This document shows, piece by piece, positions 33,038 through 41,444 of a stretch of 64,000 nucleotides of DNA. The stretch's first letter is position 1, and every line of letters begins with the position of its first letter. The position numbers were made by a program, and so were the translations under genes. The stretch is from WHSV01 sp050693895 (GTDB taxonomy: Bacteria > Actinomycetota > CADDZG01 > WHSQ01): NCBI GenBank assembly GCA_050693895.1, contig JBOGWS010000076.1, positions 1-64,000 of the forward strand, in the 5' to 3' direction. The notes under the pieces were generated by a model. The model saw nothing but the letters and a program-made list of their open reading frames with translations. It was not told where the DNA came from and did no database searches.

Positions 33038-35384
33038 ATGAGAGAGCCCTTTAAGGGAGGGCGCGCGGTTGTGATCCTGCTCGCCGCGCTGCTCGCGTTG
33101 CCGATGGCGTTCGGGAACTCACCCGCTGTAGGTGCTCCGGATGATCCGACGCAGATTGCACTCGACTACGTCCATGAGCACGCCGCGGAATGGGGTCTAA
33201 CGGCCGACGATGTCGCGGAGATCCGTGTAACCGACACCTACGAGTCCGCTCACAATCGAGTTACCCACGTCTACCTGCGCCAGCAGAGCGGGGGCATCGA
33301 TGTGGCCCGGGCAAACATGACGGTCAACATCGACCGCGAGGGCAAGATCTTGTTCGTCGGCAACCGGTTCGTGACCCTTCCACCTCCGACCGGACCTGCC
33401 GCACTAACGGCGCCCGACGCCGCTTCGAGCGCGGCCGCCGAGCTGGGGCTCGAGACCACGAAGGACATTAGGTTGCTCGAGAGTCCGCGCGGCGTGCAAC
33501 GGAGGACCGAGCTCTCCAACGGAGGAGTCTCCACTCGAGCGATCCCCGCCAAGCTCGTCTACGAGCTTGTCGACGGCAACCTCCGGCTCGCGTGGAACCT
33601 CTCGATCGAGGAGCTCGGCGGCGCACACTACTGGGACGCGAGCGTCGATGCCGAGACCGGTGAGTTGCTCGCCAAAGTTGATCTCGTGAACCACGACGAG
33701 GTGCAGGCGACTGCGGCCGCAGTCGCGCCGGCAAGCGCCGCCACGGTCGCAACCACTCGGTCGGCGGCTGCCCAGCAAGAAACCAAGAAGGCGACCTATC
33801 GCGTCTTCGAGCTGCCCCTGGAAAGTCCGCTCGACGGTCCTCGTACGCTCGTAAGCGACCCCTCCACGAAGTCTGGCTCGCCGTTCGGCTGGCACGACAC
33901 CGACGGCGCCGACGGCGCCGAGTACACGGTCACGCGCGGAAACAATGTGCACGTGTACACGGACCACGACGACAACGGCATGCCCGACCCGGGGAAGCGA
34001 TCCGGACGGTGGTACGGAGCTGAAGTTCGACTTCCCGATCGACTTCACCCAACATCCACACGCGTATTCGGATGCGGCCGTTACGAACCTCTTCTACTGG
34101 AACAACATCATTCACGACGTCTTCTACAACTACGGTTTCACCGAGGAGGCTGGGAACTTCCAAGTCAACAACTACGGCAATGGCGGGCTGCAGAATGACG
34201 ACGTGCGCGCCGAAGCTCAGGACGGCGGAGGCCTCAACAACGCGAACTTCTCCACTCCGGTGGACGGATTGCGTCCGCGCATGCAGATGTACCTGTGGCA
34301 GTTTGCGCGGCCGAATGTCGTGACCATCGATCCTCCGTCCTCGGCGGCGGGCACCTACGAGGCAAGCGGTGCAGCATTCGGTCCCGAGTTCTCCACCGAG
34401 GGCATCTCGGGGAACATCGTTCTTGTAGACGATGGAGTCGGGTCAACGACCGATGCCTGCGAGCCGTTGGTTGGCTTCCCCGCAGGTGCGATCGCTCTGC
34501 TTGACCGCGGCAGCTGCAACTTCACCGTCAAGGTCAAGAACGCACAGAATGCCGGCGCGACTGCTGCTCTGGTGGCGAACAATGTCGCGGGCAACCCCGG
34601 GGCCATGGGCGGCGCCGACCCGACCATTACGATTCCGTCCGCGATGGTCTCGCTTGACGCAGGCAACACGATCAAGGCAGGGCTTCCCGCCACCGGCAAT
34701 ATCGCCCGGGACGCAGAGGTCGGCGTCATGCGCGACGGGGACCTCGATGCAGGAATCATCACTCACGAGTACGGGCACGGGATCTCGAACCGTCTGACCG
34801 GTGGACCGTCCACCGTTGGCTGCCTCGGCAACGAAGAGCAGATGGGCGAGGGCTGGAGCGACTATCTTGCGGTTGCACTTACGGGACGGGCTTCGGATAA
34901 CCGCGAGTCGCGCGGTGTAGGGAACTACGCCCTCTTCAACCAGAGTCGCAATTCTCAGGGCATCCGACCCACCCCCTACTCGACGAACACGTCCATCAAC
35001 CCCTCGTCATACGACGACGTCAAGACGCTGGCCGTCCCGCACGGAGTCGGTTACGTGTGGGCGACGATGTTGTGGGAGATGCACTGGAACCTGATCGACG
35101 AGTACGGCTTCAAGCAGGACGTCTATAAGCGCTGGCCCACTGGTGGCAACAACCTCGCCATTCAGCTGGTCATGGACGGAATGAAGTTCCAACCCTGCAG
35201 GCCGGGCTTCGTCGACGGACGTGACGCCATCCTCGCGGCGGACCAAGCGTTGACCGATGGCGAGAACCAGTGCCTCATATGGAGCGCGTTCGCCAAGCGC
35301 GGCTTGGGCTTCAGCGCAATCCAGGGCAGCAGCGAGAGCCGGAGCGACGGCACGGAGGCGTTCGACACGCATCCGAACTGCTAG
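33038..35384 (+). pseudogene. Secreted M36 (fungalysin-type) metalloprotease, frameshifted
   Basis: A secreted zinc protease in two frames. The N-terminal part has a signal peptide (VVILLAALLALPMAFG), then a propeptide with FTP/PepSY-like segments up to about residue 310. Near 33991-33996 (GGGGAAGCG) the frame must move by +1; dropping one A restores PDPGSDPDGGTELKFDFPID, the expected family sequence. The second part has the zinc motif HEYGH, GEGWSDYLA with the third ligand, and a protease-associated domain insert. Coding looks conserved on both sides, so a recent mutation or a sequencing error is more likely than an old pseudogene. Confidence 0.8.
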
Positions 35385-35403
35385 CCACGGTGAAAGGATG
35401 AGT

Positions 35404-35439
35404 AAAGAGGGGGCAGGGAAACCCGCCCCCCTACTCTTT
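35404..35439 (+). terminator. Terminator of the M36 protease gene
   Basis: GGGGGC-A-GGG and CCC-GCCCCC form a bulged stem with an AAA loop, flanked by AAAGAG and CTCTTTG, 19 nt after the stop. The 148 bp from here to the pilB stop hold nothing further that I recognise. Confidence 0.8.
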
Positions 35440-35587
35440 GCCGTTGATACTCCGTGCAATTTGTTCCGCCTGACGGAGTTTCTTCAAGAAGTTCGCAGAA
35501 GTGCCACTACACGAAACGATCGGGCGTCTGGGTGGAAGGGAAGGTCGGGCAATCGAAGGCTCACGCGCCTGCTGGAGGGCGGCGTGT

Positions 35588-37288
35588 CTAGACGACGACT
35601 CGGAGGATCTCCTGGATCGAGGTGTGGCCCATGCGGACCTTCTCCATCCCGTCCTCTCGTAGTGTCAGCATCCCCTGCTCGATGGCAACCTTCTTCATGA
35701 CCTCGCTCGACGCACCTTCGACCGTGAGTTTCTCGAGCTCCTCGGTGACGGGCATGACCTCGTGCAGCGCCATTCGGCCCTTGTAGCCGGTGCCGGCGCA
35801 GGCCGCGCACCCGACCGCCTGGAACAACTTCGGCGCTTCCTCTCCCCGGAGCGGGAAGGCGGACGAATGCAGTTCCTCCTCGGTAGGAAGGTACGGCTCT
35901 TTGCACTTTTCGCACAGCTTGCGGGCGAGTCGCTGAGCGAGAATGCAGTCCAGAGCCGAGGACACGAGATACGGCTCGATGCCCATCTCGACGAGTCGCG
36001 TAAGAGCGCTGGGAGCGTCGTTGGTGTGCAGTGTCGATAGCACGAGGTGACCGGTAAGGGCGGCCTCGGTGGAGATCTGGGCGGTTTCACGGTCTCGAAT
36101 CTCACCGATGAGGACGATGTCGGGGTCGGCTCGCAGGATCGAACGCAGGGCCGAGGCGAACGTCAGGCCCGCCTTGGGATGAGTCTGCACCTGGTTCACT
36201 CCGGGGAGGCGGTACTCGACCGGGTCCTCAACTGTGATGATGTTCCGATCGGGCTTGTTGAGGATGTTCAGCGTCGCGTACAGCGTGGTCGACTTTCCCG
36301 AACCGGTCGGGCCGGTGACGAGAATCTCGCCGTAGGGCTTGACGAAGCTCTTCTCGAATCGCTCGTAGGTTCCCGGTAGAAACCCGAGGTCCGAGAGCTT
36401 CAGCAGCACGCTGGACTTGTCCAGGATACGCATGACGATCTTCTCGCCGTGCACCGTCGGCAGGGTTGCCAGACGAATGTCGATCTGCTTTCCCTGAACG
36501 GTGAGGCTTATGCGGCCGTCCTGCGGGATGCGGCGCTCTGCGATGTTGACGTCGGCCATGATCTTCAGGCGGGAGGTCATGCCGGCCTGGACGGACTTAG
36601 GCGGACGCATGACTTCGTGGAGCACACCGTCCACGCGGTAGCGGACCAGCACCTCACGTTCCTGCGGCTCGATGTGGATGTCCGACGCACGGTCGTTGAC
36701 GGCCTGCGTGATCAGGAGGTTGACAAGCTTGATGATCGGCGCATCCTCGGCCCCCGCAGAACCCACGGCCTCCTCGAGGGACTTCTGCTCGGCGTCCTGC
36801 GCCGCGGCGGCCTCCTCGGCGAGGCTCTCGGCCGCCGAGTCGAGTCGGTAGTAACGGTTGATCGCGCCCTGGACGTCGACCTTGGTCGCAACGACGGAAC
36901 GGACGTCTCGCTTGGTGAGGGCCCTGATGTCGTCGACGGCCACCACATTGGCGGGATCGGCCATCGCGAGGATGAGCTTGTCTTCCTCGAAGCGAACAGG
37001 GATGCAGGAGTGACGACGAGCGGTGGCCTCGGGGACGAGGGCGATCGCCGAAGCGTCGAGAGAAGCGTCCGCGAGGTCGATGAACTCGAGGCCGAGCTGC
37101 TCGGCAAGGATGGCCACCAGACCGGCCTCGGTCACGTAGCCAAACTCGATGAGCACGCGCCCGAGCGATCTTCCCCTCTGCTGGGCGGTATCTCTGGCCT
37201 CCTGGAGCTGTTCGTCGCTGAGCAGGCCGCGAGCTAGAAGCAGCTGATCCAGCTGCCCTCCCGCGCGTACCCGAGTGCTCACGCTCAT
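35588..37288 (-). CDS. pilB: Pilus extension ATPase PilB
   Basis: A 566-residue GspE/PilB ATPase that powers pilus assembly. The N-terminal MshEN (T2SSE_N) domain has two motifs, LDQLLLARGLLSDEQLQEA and LGRVLIEFGYVTEAGLVAIL. The motor domain has ASDIHIEPQE, Walker A GPTGSGKST near residue 325, TVEDPVEYRLPGVNQVQ, ILRADPDIVLIGEIRD and STLHTNDAPSALTRL. The tetracysteine zinc site is CEKC ... CAAC. It closes a run that begins with the roadblock, PATAN and GTPase genes but has its own sigma-28-like promoter. Confidence 0.96.
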   Translation of the reverse strand: MSVSTRVRAGGQLDQLLLARGLLSDEQLQEARDTAQQRGRSLGRVLIEFGYVTEAGLVAILAEQLGLEFIDLADASLDASAIALVPEATARRHSCIPVRFEEDKLILAMADPANVVAVDDIRALTKRDVRSVVATKVDVQGAINRYYRLDSAAESLAEEAAAAQDAEQKSLEEAVGSAGAEDAPIIKLVNLLITQAVNDRASDIHIEPQEREVLVRYRVDGVLHEVMRPPKSVQAGMTSRLKIMADVNIAERRIPQDGRISLTVQGKQIDIRLATLPTVHGEKIVMRILDKSSVLLKLSDLGFLPGTYERFEKSFVKPYGEILVTGPTGSGKSTTLYATLNILNKPDRNIITVEDPVEYRLPGVNQVQTHPKAGLTFASALRSILRADPDIVLIGEIRDRETAQISTEAALTGHLVLSTLHTNDAPSALTRLVEMGIEPYLVSSALDCILAQRLARKLCEKCKEPYLPTEEELHSSAFPLRGEEAPKLFQAVGCAACAGTGYKGRMALHEVMPVTEELEKLTVEGASSEVMKKVAIEQGMLTLREDGMEKVRMGHTSIQEILRVVV

Positions 37289-37341
37289 TGGCCCCTAAAG
37301 CTCGAAGGTGGCGGTCAAAAGACCCTTTTCTCTCTTGAGAT

Positions 37342-37368
37342 TTATCGACCGTCACTGCCTCGACTAAA
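37342..37368 (-). promoter_or_regulatory. Sigma-28-like promoter of pilB
   Basis: On the minus strand TTTAGTCG, 11 nt, GTCGATAA: four of eight at -35, seven of eight at -10, exact spacing, about 55 nt upstream of the pilB start. Confidence 0.6.
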
Positions 37369-37409
37369 GCCGAAGGCGGGGTGGTTTCTGGGGGGTGGAA
37401 ACGGGCTGG

Positions 37410-37847
37410 TTACCCGCGCCCACCGGCCTCCAGGACCCGTCGGGCAAGATACTGGGCCTGGCGCTCCTCGACGGAGCCTGCGGGCAATGCCACGACGCTG
37501 CCGTCGGTGAAGATGAGCCGCACCGAGGCCAGCCCGGCGGGCGTCGCGGCAGCCGGGACCGTAGCCTTCACGACCGATGCGACTGAGGTCGCCGTCGGCG
37601 TAAAGTCGGGGATCTCCGATTCCGACATAAGAGCCGCCTCAGCGACCGGGGGCTCGGGCGAACGTTTCCCCGGGACCTCCGCAGCCAACTGGACCTCGGG
37701 CTCGAGCGGCGGCGGAGGGGGAGGGGCGCCGGCCACGTGCCGTCCCCTGGGCGTGCCGAACAGCCTGCTGACGAATGACCACAGGCTCCTCTTCCATCCG
37801 CCGGGTCTCACGCGCCCTTTCCGGGGCACCGGGGTTGAGCCGCTCAT
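37410..37847 (-). CDS. Uncharacterised small protein between the GTPase and pilB
   Basis: I do not recognise this 145-residue protein. A basic Trp-containing start (GGWKRSLWSFVSRLFG, about residues 15-30) could form an amphipathic membrane-binding helix. A polyproline run (seven Pro) and an Ala/Pro/Glu-rich linker follow. The end, LIFTDGSVVALPAGSVEERQ, looks like a small folded piece. The start overlaps the GTPase stop as ATGA, so it belongs to the roadblock-PATAN-GTPase operon. It may link that module to the membrane; this is inference. Confidence 0.7.
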   Translation of the reverse strand: MSGSTPVPRKGRVRPGGWKRSLWSFVSRLFGTPRGRHVAGAPPPPPPLEPEVQLAAEVPGKRSPEPPVAEAALMSESEIPDFTPTATSVASVVKATVPAAATPAGLASVRLIFTDGSVVALPAGSVEERQAQYLARRVLEAGGRG

Positions 37848-38443
37848 CCGGCCACCGCCTTGGCCTCGATGCGCTGGTGGACCTCGTAGAGGATGGTCAG
37901 CATCAGCGACTTGACGTCCTCTTTGTTCCTGGGGTCGCAAACCACGACCTTTACCTCTTCCGGCAGGTCGAGATGGTTTCGCGCGACATCGACGAGCATC
38001 TCATCCGGTGTGTCACTGAGATCCGAGTGAGTGATGCCCACCAGGTAGGGAACGTCCGCGTAGCGCTTGAACTGCTCAAAGATGTGCGCGGCCTCCTCGA
38101 GTGAACGAGGGTCGCCCGCGTGGACGAGCAGGATGAAGCCGATCATGCCCTCGGACAGGATCTCCCACATCATCTCGAACCTGCGTTGGCCTGGGGTTCC
38201 GAACAGGAACAACGAGCAGTCTTCGCCGAAGGTCAGGCGGCCAAAGTCCATCGCGACCGTCGTCCGGGTCTTTCCCGACTCCCTTGCGTGCTCGCTGACG
38301 TCGCGTTCGGTGGCGACGATCGCTACCTCGCTGATGGTCTCGATCAGGGTCGTCTTTCCGGCGGCGAACGGGCCGGTGACGACGATCTTCAGTGGTCGCT
38401 GTGACGTCGACCTGTGCGCCTTCGCCTTCGGGACGCGCCTCAT
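37844..38443 (-). CDS. MglA/CvnD-like small GTPase
   Basis: A 199-residue P-loop GTPase of the prokaryotic small-GTPase group. Walker A is GPFAAGKTT at residues 24-32, the switch II DxxG region appears as LFGTPGQRRFEMMWEILSEG, and the base-recognition loop reads THSD in place of T/NKxD, as in some MglA and conservon CvnD proteins. Roadblock proteins act as its regulators elsewhere; one is encoded two genes upstream. Such pairs control polarity and pilus motors in Myxococcus and Thermus and regulate differentiation in Streptomyces conservons. Confidence 0.88.
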   Translation of the reverse strand: MRRVPKAKAHRSTSQRPLKIVVTGPFAAGKTTLIETISEVAIVATERDVSEHARESGKTRTTVAMDFGRLTFGEDCSLFLFGTPGQRRFEMMWEILSEGMIGFILLVHAGDPRSLEEAAHIFEQFKRYADVPYLVGITHSDLSDTPDEMLVDVARNHLDLPEEVKVVVCDPRNKEDVKSLMLTILYEVHQRIEAKAVAG

Positions 38444-38444
38444 G

Positions 38445-39683
38445 TCACAGGCCCTTCACGCCGTCGATCATGCGGCCGATGAGCTTGCGGTCGACCTGGT
38501 CGTCGTCTTCGACTCGTCGCTTCTGCGTGGGCTCGGGATGTTTGCCCTCATCGTCTTCTCCAGACGGCACCGCTCGGGGACGTGGCTTGTTCCCTTCGTT
38601 GAACAGACCGGCGAGCTCTCGCACGACGGCGGAACGGTCGACCCTCGGCCCCCTGGTTCGTCTCGGTGAGGGGGGAGGAACGGGCTCGCGCTCGGACACC
38701 TCGGGCTCACTCACGGGAGAGGGGGGAGGCGCGGGTGGCGTCGTCATTGCCGGCCGCTCCTCGTCACTCTGGATCTCGGCATCGACCTCGGCATCGACGT
38801 CTGTTTCGACGTCGTCTTCTAGGTCCCGTTGCAACTCCACCACGTTGCTGTCCCGGTCGTCGGACTCGTGCCAGCGGTCGGCCGCCCCGCCATTCTGCGG
38901 TCCGGCCGAGCCCGCCCCGCGTTGCCAATCCCGCTCCGACCCGGAGACGTGCCGTTCGGTTTCGTCCGAACTTCCGATCGGCACCTGCCGGTGCTCGATC
39001 AGCCCGGCGTTCATGAGGCCGAATAGCAGTCTCGTCGTCTGATACGCCTCGGCGCCGGTGGTGGTCGCGATTTCCTCAACGGTGCGGTGCCCGTCGACGA
39101 GGACGAGGACCTGCCACTCCTCGGAGGTGATGTTGATTTGGTGAGCACCGTCCGGCGGACGGGCGGACATAGCGAGAACCACGTCGGCCGAGGGGATCTT
39201 CTTTTTGATCTGCGAGATCTCGTCCAGGCGGCGAGACGCCTCGATAATCAGATTCTCGACCGTGACCGTGAGGGGTACCTCGACCTCGATCTCGACGTCC
39301 GGCTCCCACACGAACGCACCAAGGTCCCACCGCAGCAGGTCGAACACGCCATCCTCGATCTGGCTGCGAACGGCCCACTCGATCTGCTCGTCATCGACCG
39401 CACCCTGCCCGACCAGGATCTCGCCCACTCGACGGCCGGTCTGCTCCTGTTCGACGACGGCGCGCCTGAGCTGCCTTTCGGTCACCCAGCCCGAGCGGAT
39501 CAATTTGCGCCCAAGCGGCTCCTTGGACTTGGTGGACTCTGCGTAGTAGACCTCGCCGTCACGGAAGTAAACCCGCCCGCTTCCGGTGCGACGCTCGACC
39601 TCGAGTCGCCCCGTCTTCTTCGCGAGCGCAGTGAGCCGGAAGATGTCCGGCAAGCTGAAGTCGTCGAGTGTGCCTTTGAGCAC
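38445..39683 (-). CDS. Second PATAN (DUF4388) protein with nested MshEN-like motifs
   Basis: A 412-residue protein built like the first PATAN protein: MLKGTLDDFSLPDIFRLTAL and GVFDLLRWDLGAFVWEPDVE frame two MshEN-like motifs at about residues 57-108 (LGRKLIRSGWVTERQLRRAV, VGEILVGQGAVDDEQIEWAV). A further helical domain (about 160-235, EEIATTTGAEAYQTTRLLFG) resembles the winged-helix tail seen on some DUF4388 proteins. An acidic disordered region follows, then DRSAVVRELAGLF (349-361), shared with the other PATAN protein, and a last segment VDRKLIGRMIDGVKGL. It is separated from the GTPase by a single base. Confidence 0.85.
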   Translation of the reverse strand: MLKGTLDDFSLPDIFRLTALAKKTGRLEVERRTGSGRVYFRDGEVYYAESTKSKEPLGRKLIRSGWVTERQLRRAVVEQEQTGRRVGEILVGQGAVDDEQIEWAVRSQIEDGVFDLLRWDLGAFVWEPDVEIEVEVPLTVTVENLIIEASRRLDEISQIKKKIPSADVVLAMSARPPDGAHQINITSEEWQVLVLVDGHRTVEEIATTTGAEAYQTTRLLFGLMNAGLIEHRQVPIGSSDETERHVSGSERDWQRGAGSAGPQNGGAADRWHESDDRDSNVVELQRDLEDDVETDVDAEVDAEIQSDEERPAMTTPPAPPPSPVSEPEVSEREPVPPPSPRRTRGPRVDRSAVVRELAGLFNEGNKPRPRAVPSGEDDEGKHPEPTQKRRVEDDDQVDRKLIGRMIDGVKGL

Positions 39684-39711
39684 CTAGCTCCCTATCCCCT
39701 CTTGCTCACGG

Positions 39712-40461
39712 TTACCAGGACGTGAAGGACGAGTTCTCGTCCCTCTGTTCGTCGTCCCATTGCTTTGGTTGGTCCTCCTGCTGTGCATCTTCGGGCTGTT
39801 GCTTCGCCCACTGCTCGGTCGAGTCGTGGTCCTGGTCGGGCACCTGCTGTCCCTCATCGACGCCCTCCCCCGCATGCTCCGCCCACTCCGTGGACGGCGT
39901 CGCTTCCGCGGCCGGCTGAGCCTCCCAGTCCGGGGTCGCTTGAACCGCTTGCTCCTCCCAGGCGGGCCTCGGGGGTTCGGCCTCGGAGATGGCGGTGAAA
40001 GGGCTCTCCTCAGGCGGCGGAGCCGGAGTCGGGTCGACGCTGTGCCGTGACACGGCCTCGTGACGACCGTAGTCCCGGTCGAAGCCCGCGGGCTCCTCGA
40101 GCACCTGCTCGACTCGGCGGGCGCTGCTTCGCATTTCGTAGAGAACGAGGCCGGCCTTTGCATGCTTCGCCGTCATCGCAACCAGGACGGCGTGCCGACC
40201 GGCGGCCATGAGGACGACGTTGCCGGCAGAGCCCTCGACGTAGACCTGCGCCAGATCGCCCTTGTCTAGGCCGTTTGCGGCGCGTTCGCCCAGGCTGAGG
40301 AGAGCGGCGCTCATCGCTGCGAGGCGGTCTTCCTGGACGTCTGGTGGCAGCGCCGAGGCCATCGGCAATCCATCCGAACTGACGACTGCGGCGGCCTCGA
40401 CATCGAGGGACACCGAAAGAAACTCGTCAAGTACGGCTGCTAACTGTTCGGCCTTGCTCAT
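39712..40461 (-). CDS. Roadblock/LC7 (MglB-like) protein with Trp-bearing acidic tail
   Basis: The first roughly 120 of 249 residues form a roadblock/LC7 domain (MSKAEQLAAVLDEFLSVSLD, AAVVSSDGLPMASALP), the family of MglB-type GTPase regulators. The remaining 125 residues are a Glu/Gln/Pro-rich disordered tail with single tryptophans at fairly regular intervals (AWEE, DWEA, EWAE, QWAK, QWDD) and a final SFTSW. It is the first gene of the operon with PATAN protein, GTPase and the small protein. The start has GGGAGG 5 nt upstream. Confidence 0.85.
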   Translation of the reverse strand: MSKAEQLAAVLDEFLSVSLDVEAAAVVSSDGLPMASALPPDVQEDRLAAMSAALLSLGERAANGLDKGDLAQVYVEGSAGNVVLMAAGRHAVLVAMTAKHAKAGLVLYEMRSSARRVEQVLEEPAGFDRDYGRHEAVSRHSVDPTPAPPPEESPFTAISEAEPPRPAWEEQAVQATPDWEAQPAAEATPSTEWAEHAGEGVDEGQQVPDQDHDSTEQWAKQQPEDAQQEDQPKQWDDEQRDENSSFTSW

Positions 40462-40507
40462 TGATCCTCCCTGGTGGGCCCACACGGTCACTGGGGCCGC
40501 CTCTAGG

Positions 40508-40535
40508 AAATCGGCATGCAAACGGCCCGAGTTGA
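40508..40535 (-). promoter_or_regulatory. Possible sigma-28-like promoter of the roadblock operon (12-nt spacing)
   Basis: On the minus strand TCAACTCG, 12 nt, GCCGATTT. The -10 is good (six of eight); the -35 and spacing are poor. It lies 47 nt upstream of the roadblock start codon. Confidence 0.4.
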
Positions 40536-40586
40536 GGTCACGCTACAACCGCAAACTCAGAAATTGAACCGAAGCAGGCAGATGGA

Positions 40587-41444
40587 CTAGTGATGGTGGC
40601 CGATGCCCCGGATCGCGGCGGCCGACATAGCGTCCAGGGGGGCCGGGCGGCCCGTCCAGATGGCGAACGAGGCGGCCGCCTGCCGTACCAGCATTCCCAG
40701 GCCGCCCCATCCGCTGGCGCCGGTCGCCCGCGCGCGCTCGATCAGCGGAGTCGTCGGCGGCGAGTAGATGAGGTCGATCACACATTGGTTCGCCTTGAAG
40801 GTGACCTGGCTGAGCAGTCCCTCTCCCCGCATCCCGATGGGGGTCGCGTTGACGATGAGATCGACCCCCTCCGCGCTTCCCGCCGCATCGTCCCAGTCGA
40901 TGGCGCGTGCCGAACGCGTCCCATCGTCCGCCAGGGCCGCGACGAGCGCGCCCCTCTCCGGGTTGCGGGCCGCGATCGTGATGTCACCGGCCCCCAGATT
41001 CGAGAGCGACTTGACGACCGCGCGGGCCGCTCCCCCGGCCCCAAGCACCAGCGCGTTCGCGCCATTGGGTTGGAAGCCGGCGTCCTCGACGAGGAACTCC
41101 GAGAACCCGGCGATGTCCGTGTTGTGACCGACCAGTTCCTCACCGGAGCGCCGGACGGTGTTGACCGCACCGATCGCCTCCGCGTCCGCGTCGAGGGAAT
41201 CGAGGTGCTCCACGATCGCCTCCTTGTGTGGCATGGTCACGTTCGCCCCGTCCGCTCCGAGGGCGCGCAAACCCCGAACAGCGTCTCCGAGAGAGGCCGG
41301 CGCGACCGGCCAGCGCAGATAGATCCAGTCGAGGCCGAGCCGGCGAAAGGCGACGTTGTGCATAAGGGGTGAGAGCGTCGCATCGAGAGGCCAGCCGAGC
41401 ACACCGACGAAGTGAGCCGCGTCTCTCTTTCCCCCCGCGGCCAT
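40587..41444 (-). CDS. aroE: Shikimate dehydrogenase
   Basis: Reduces 3-dehydroshikimate to shikimate with NADPH. The 285-residue protein has the substrate-binding GWPLDATLSPLMHN, the catalytic Lys/Asp region GANVTMPHKEA and GHNTDIAGF, and the nucleotide-binding VLGAGGAARAV followed by AARNPERG. The other shikimate genes (aroC, aroKB, aroQ) lie 22 kb away across the pilus region. Its ATG touches the mltG stop (TGATG). Confidence 0.97.
   Translation of the reverse strand: MAAGGKRDAAHFVGVLGWPLDATLSPLMHNVAFRRLGLDWIYLRWPVAPASLGDAVRGLRALGADGANVTMPHKEAIVEHLDSLDADAEAIGAVNTVRRSGEELVGHNTDIAGFSEFLVEDAGFQPNGANALVLGAGGAARAVVKSLSNLGAGDITIAARNPERGALVAALADDGTRSARAIDWDDAAGSAEGVDLIVNATPIGMRGEGLLSQVTFKANQCVIDLIYSPPTTPLIERARATGASGWGGLGMLVRQAAASFAIWTGRPAPLDAMSAAAIRGIGHHH

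Noticed and set aside
33985..34000. Programmed +1 frameshift in the M36 protease
   Set aside because: There is no slippery site or stimulatory structure, and the family is not known to use one. Mutation or sequencing error is simpler; kept as a finding about the lesion only.
35440..35587. Inverted repeat ACTCCGT/ACGGAGT downstream of pilB as a terminator
   Set aside because: The loop is about 17 nt and no T-tract follows, so it does not look like an intrinsic terminator.
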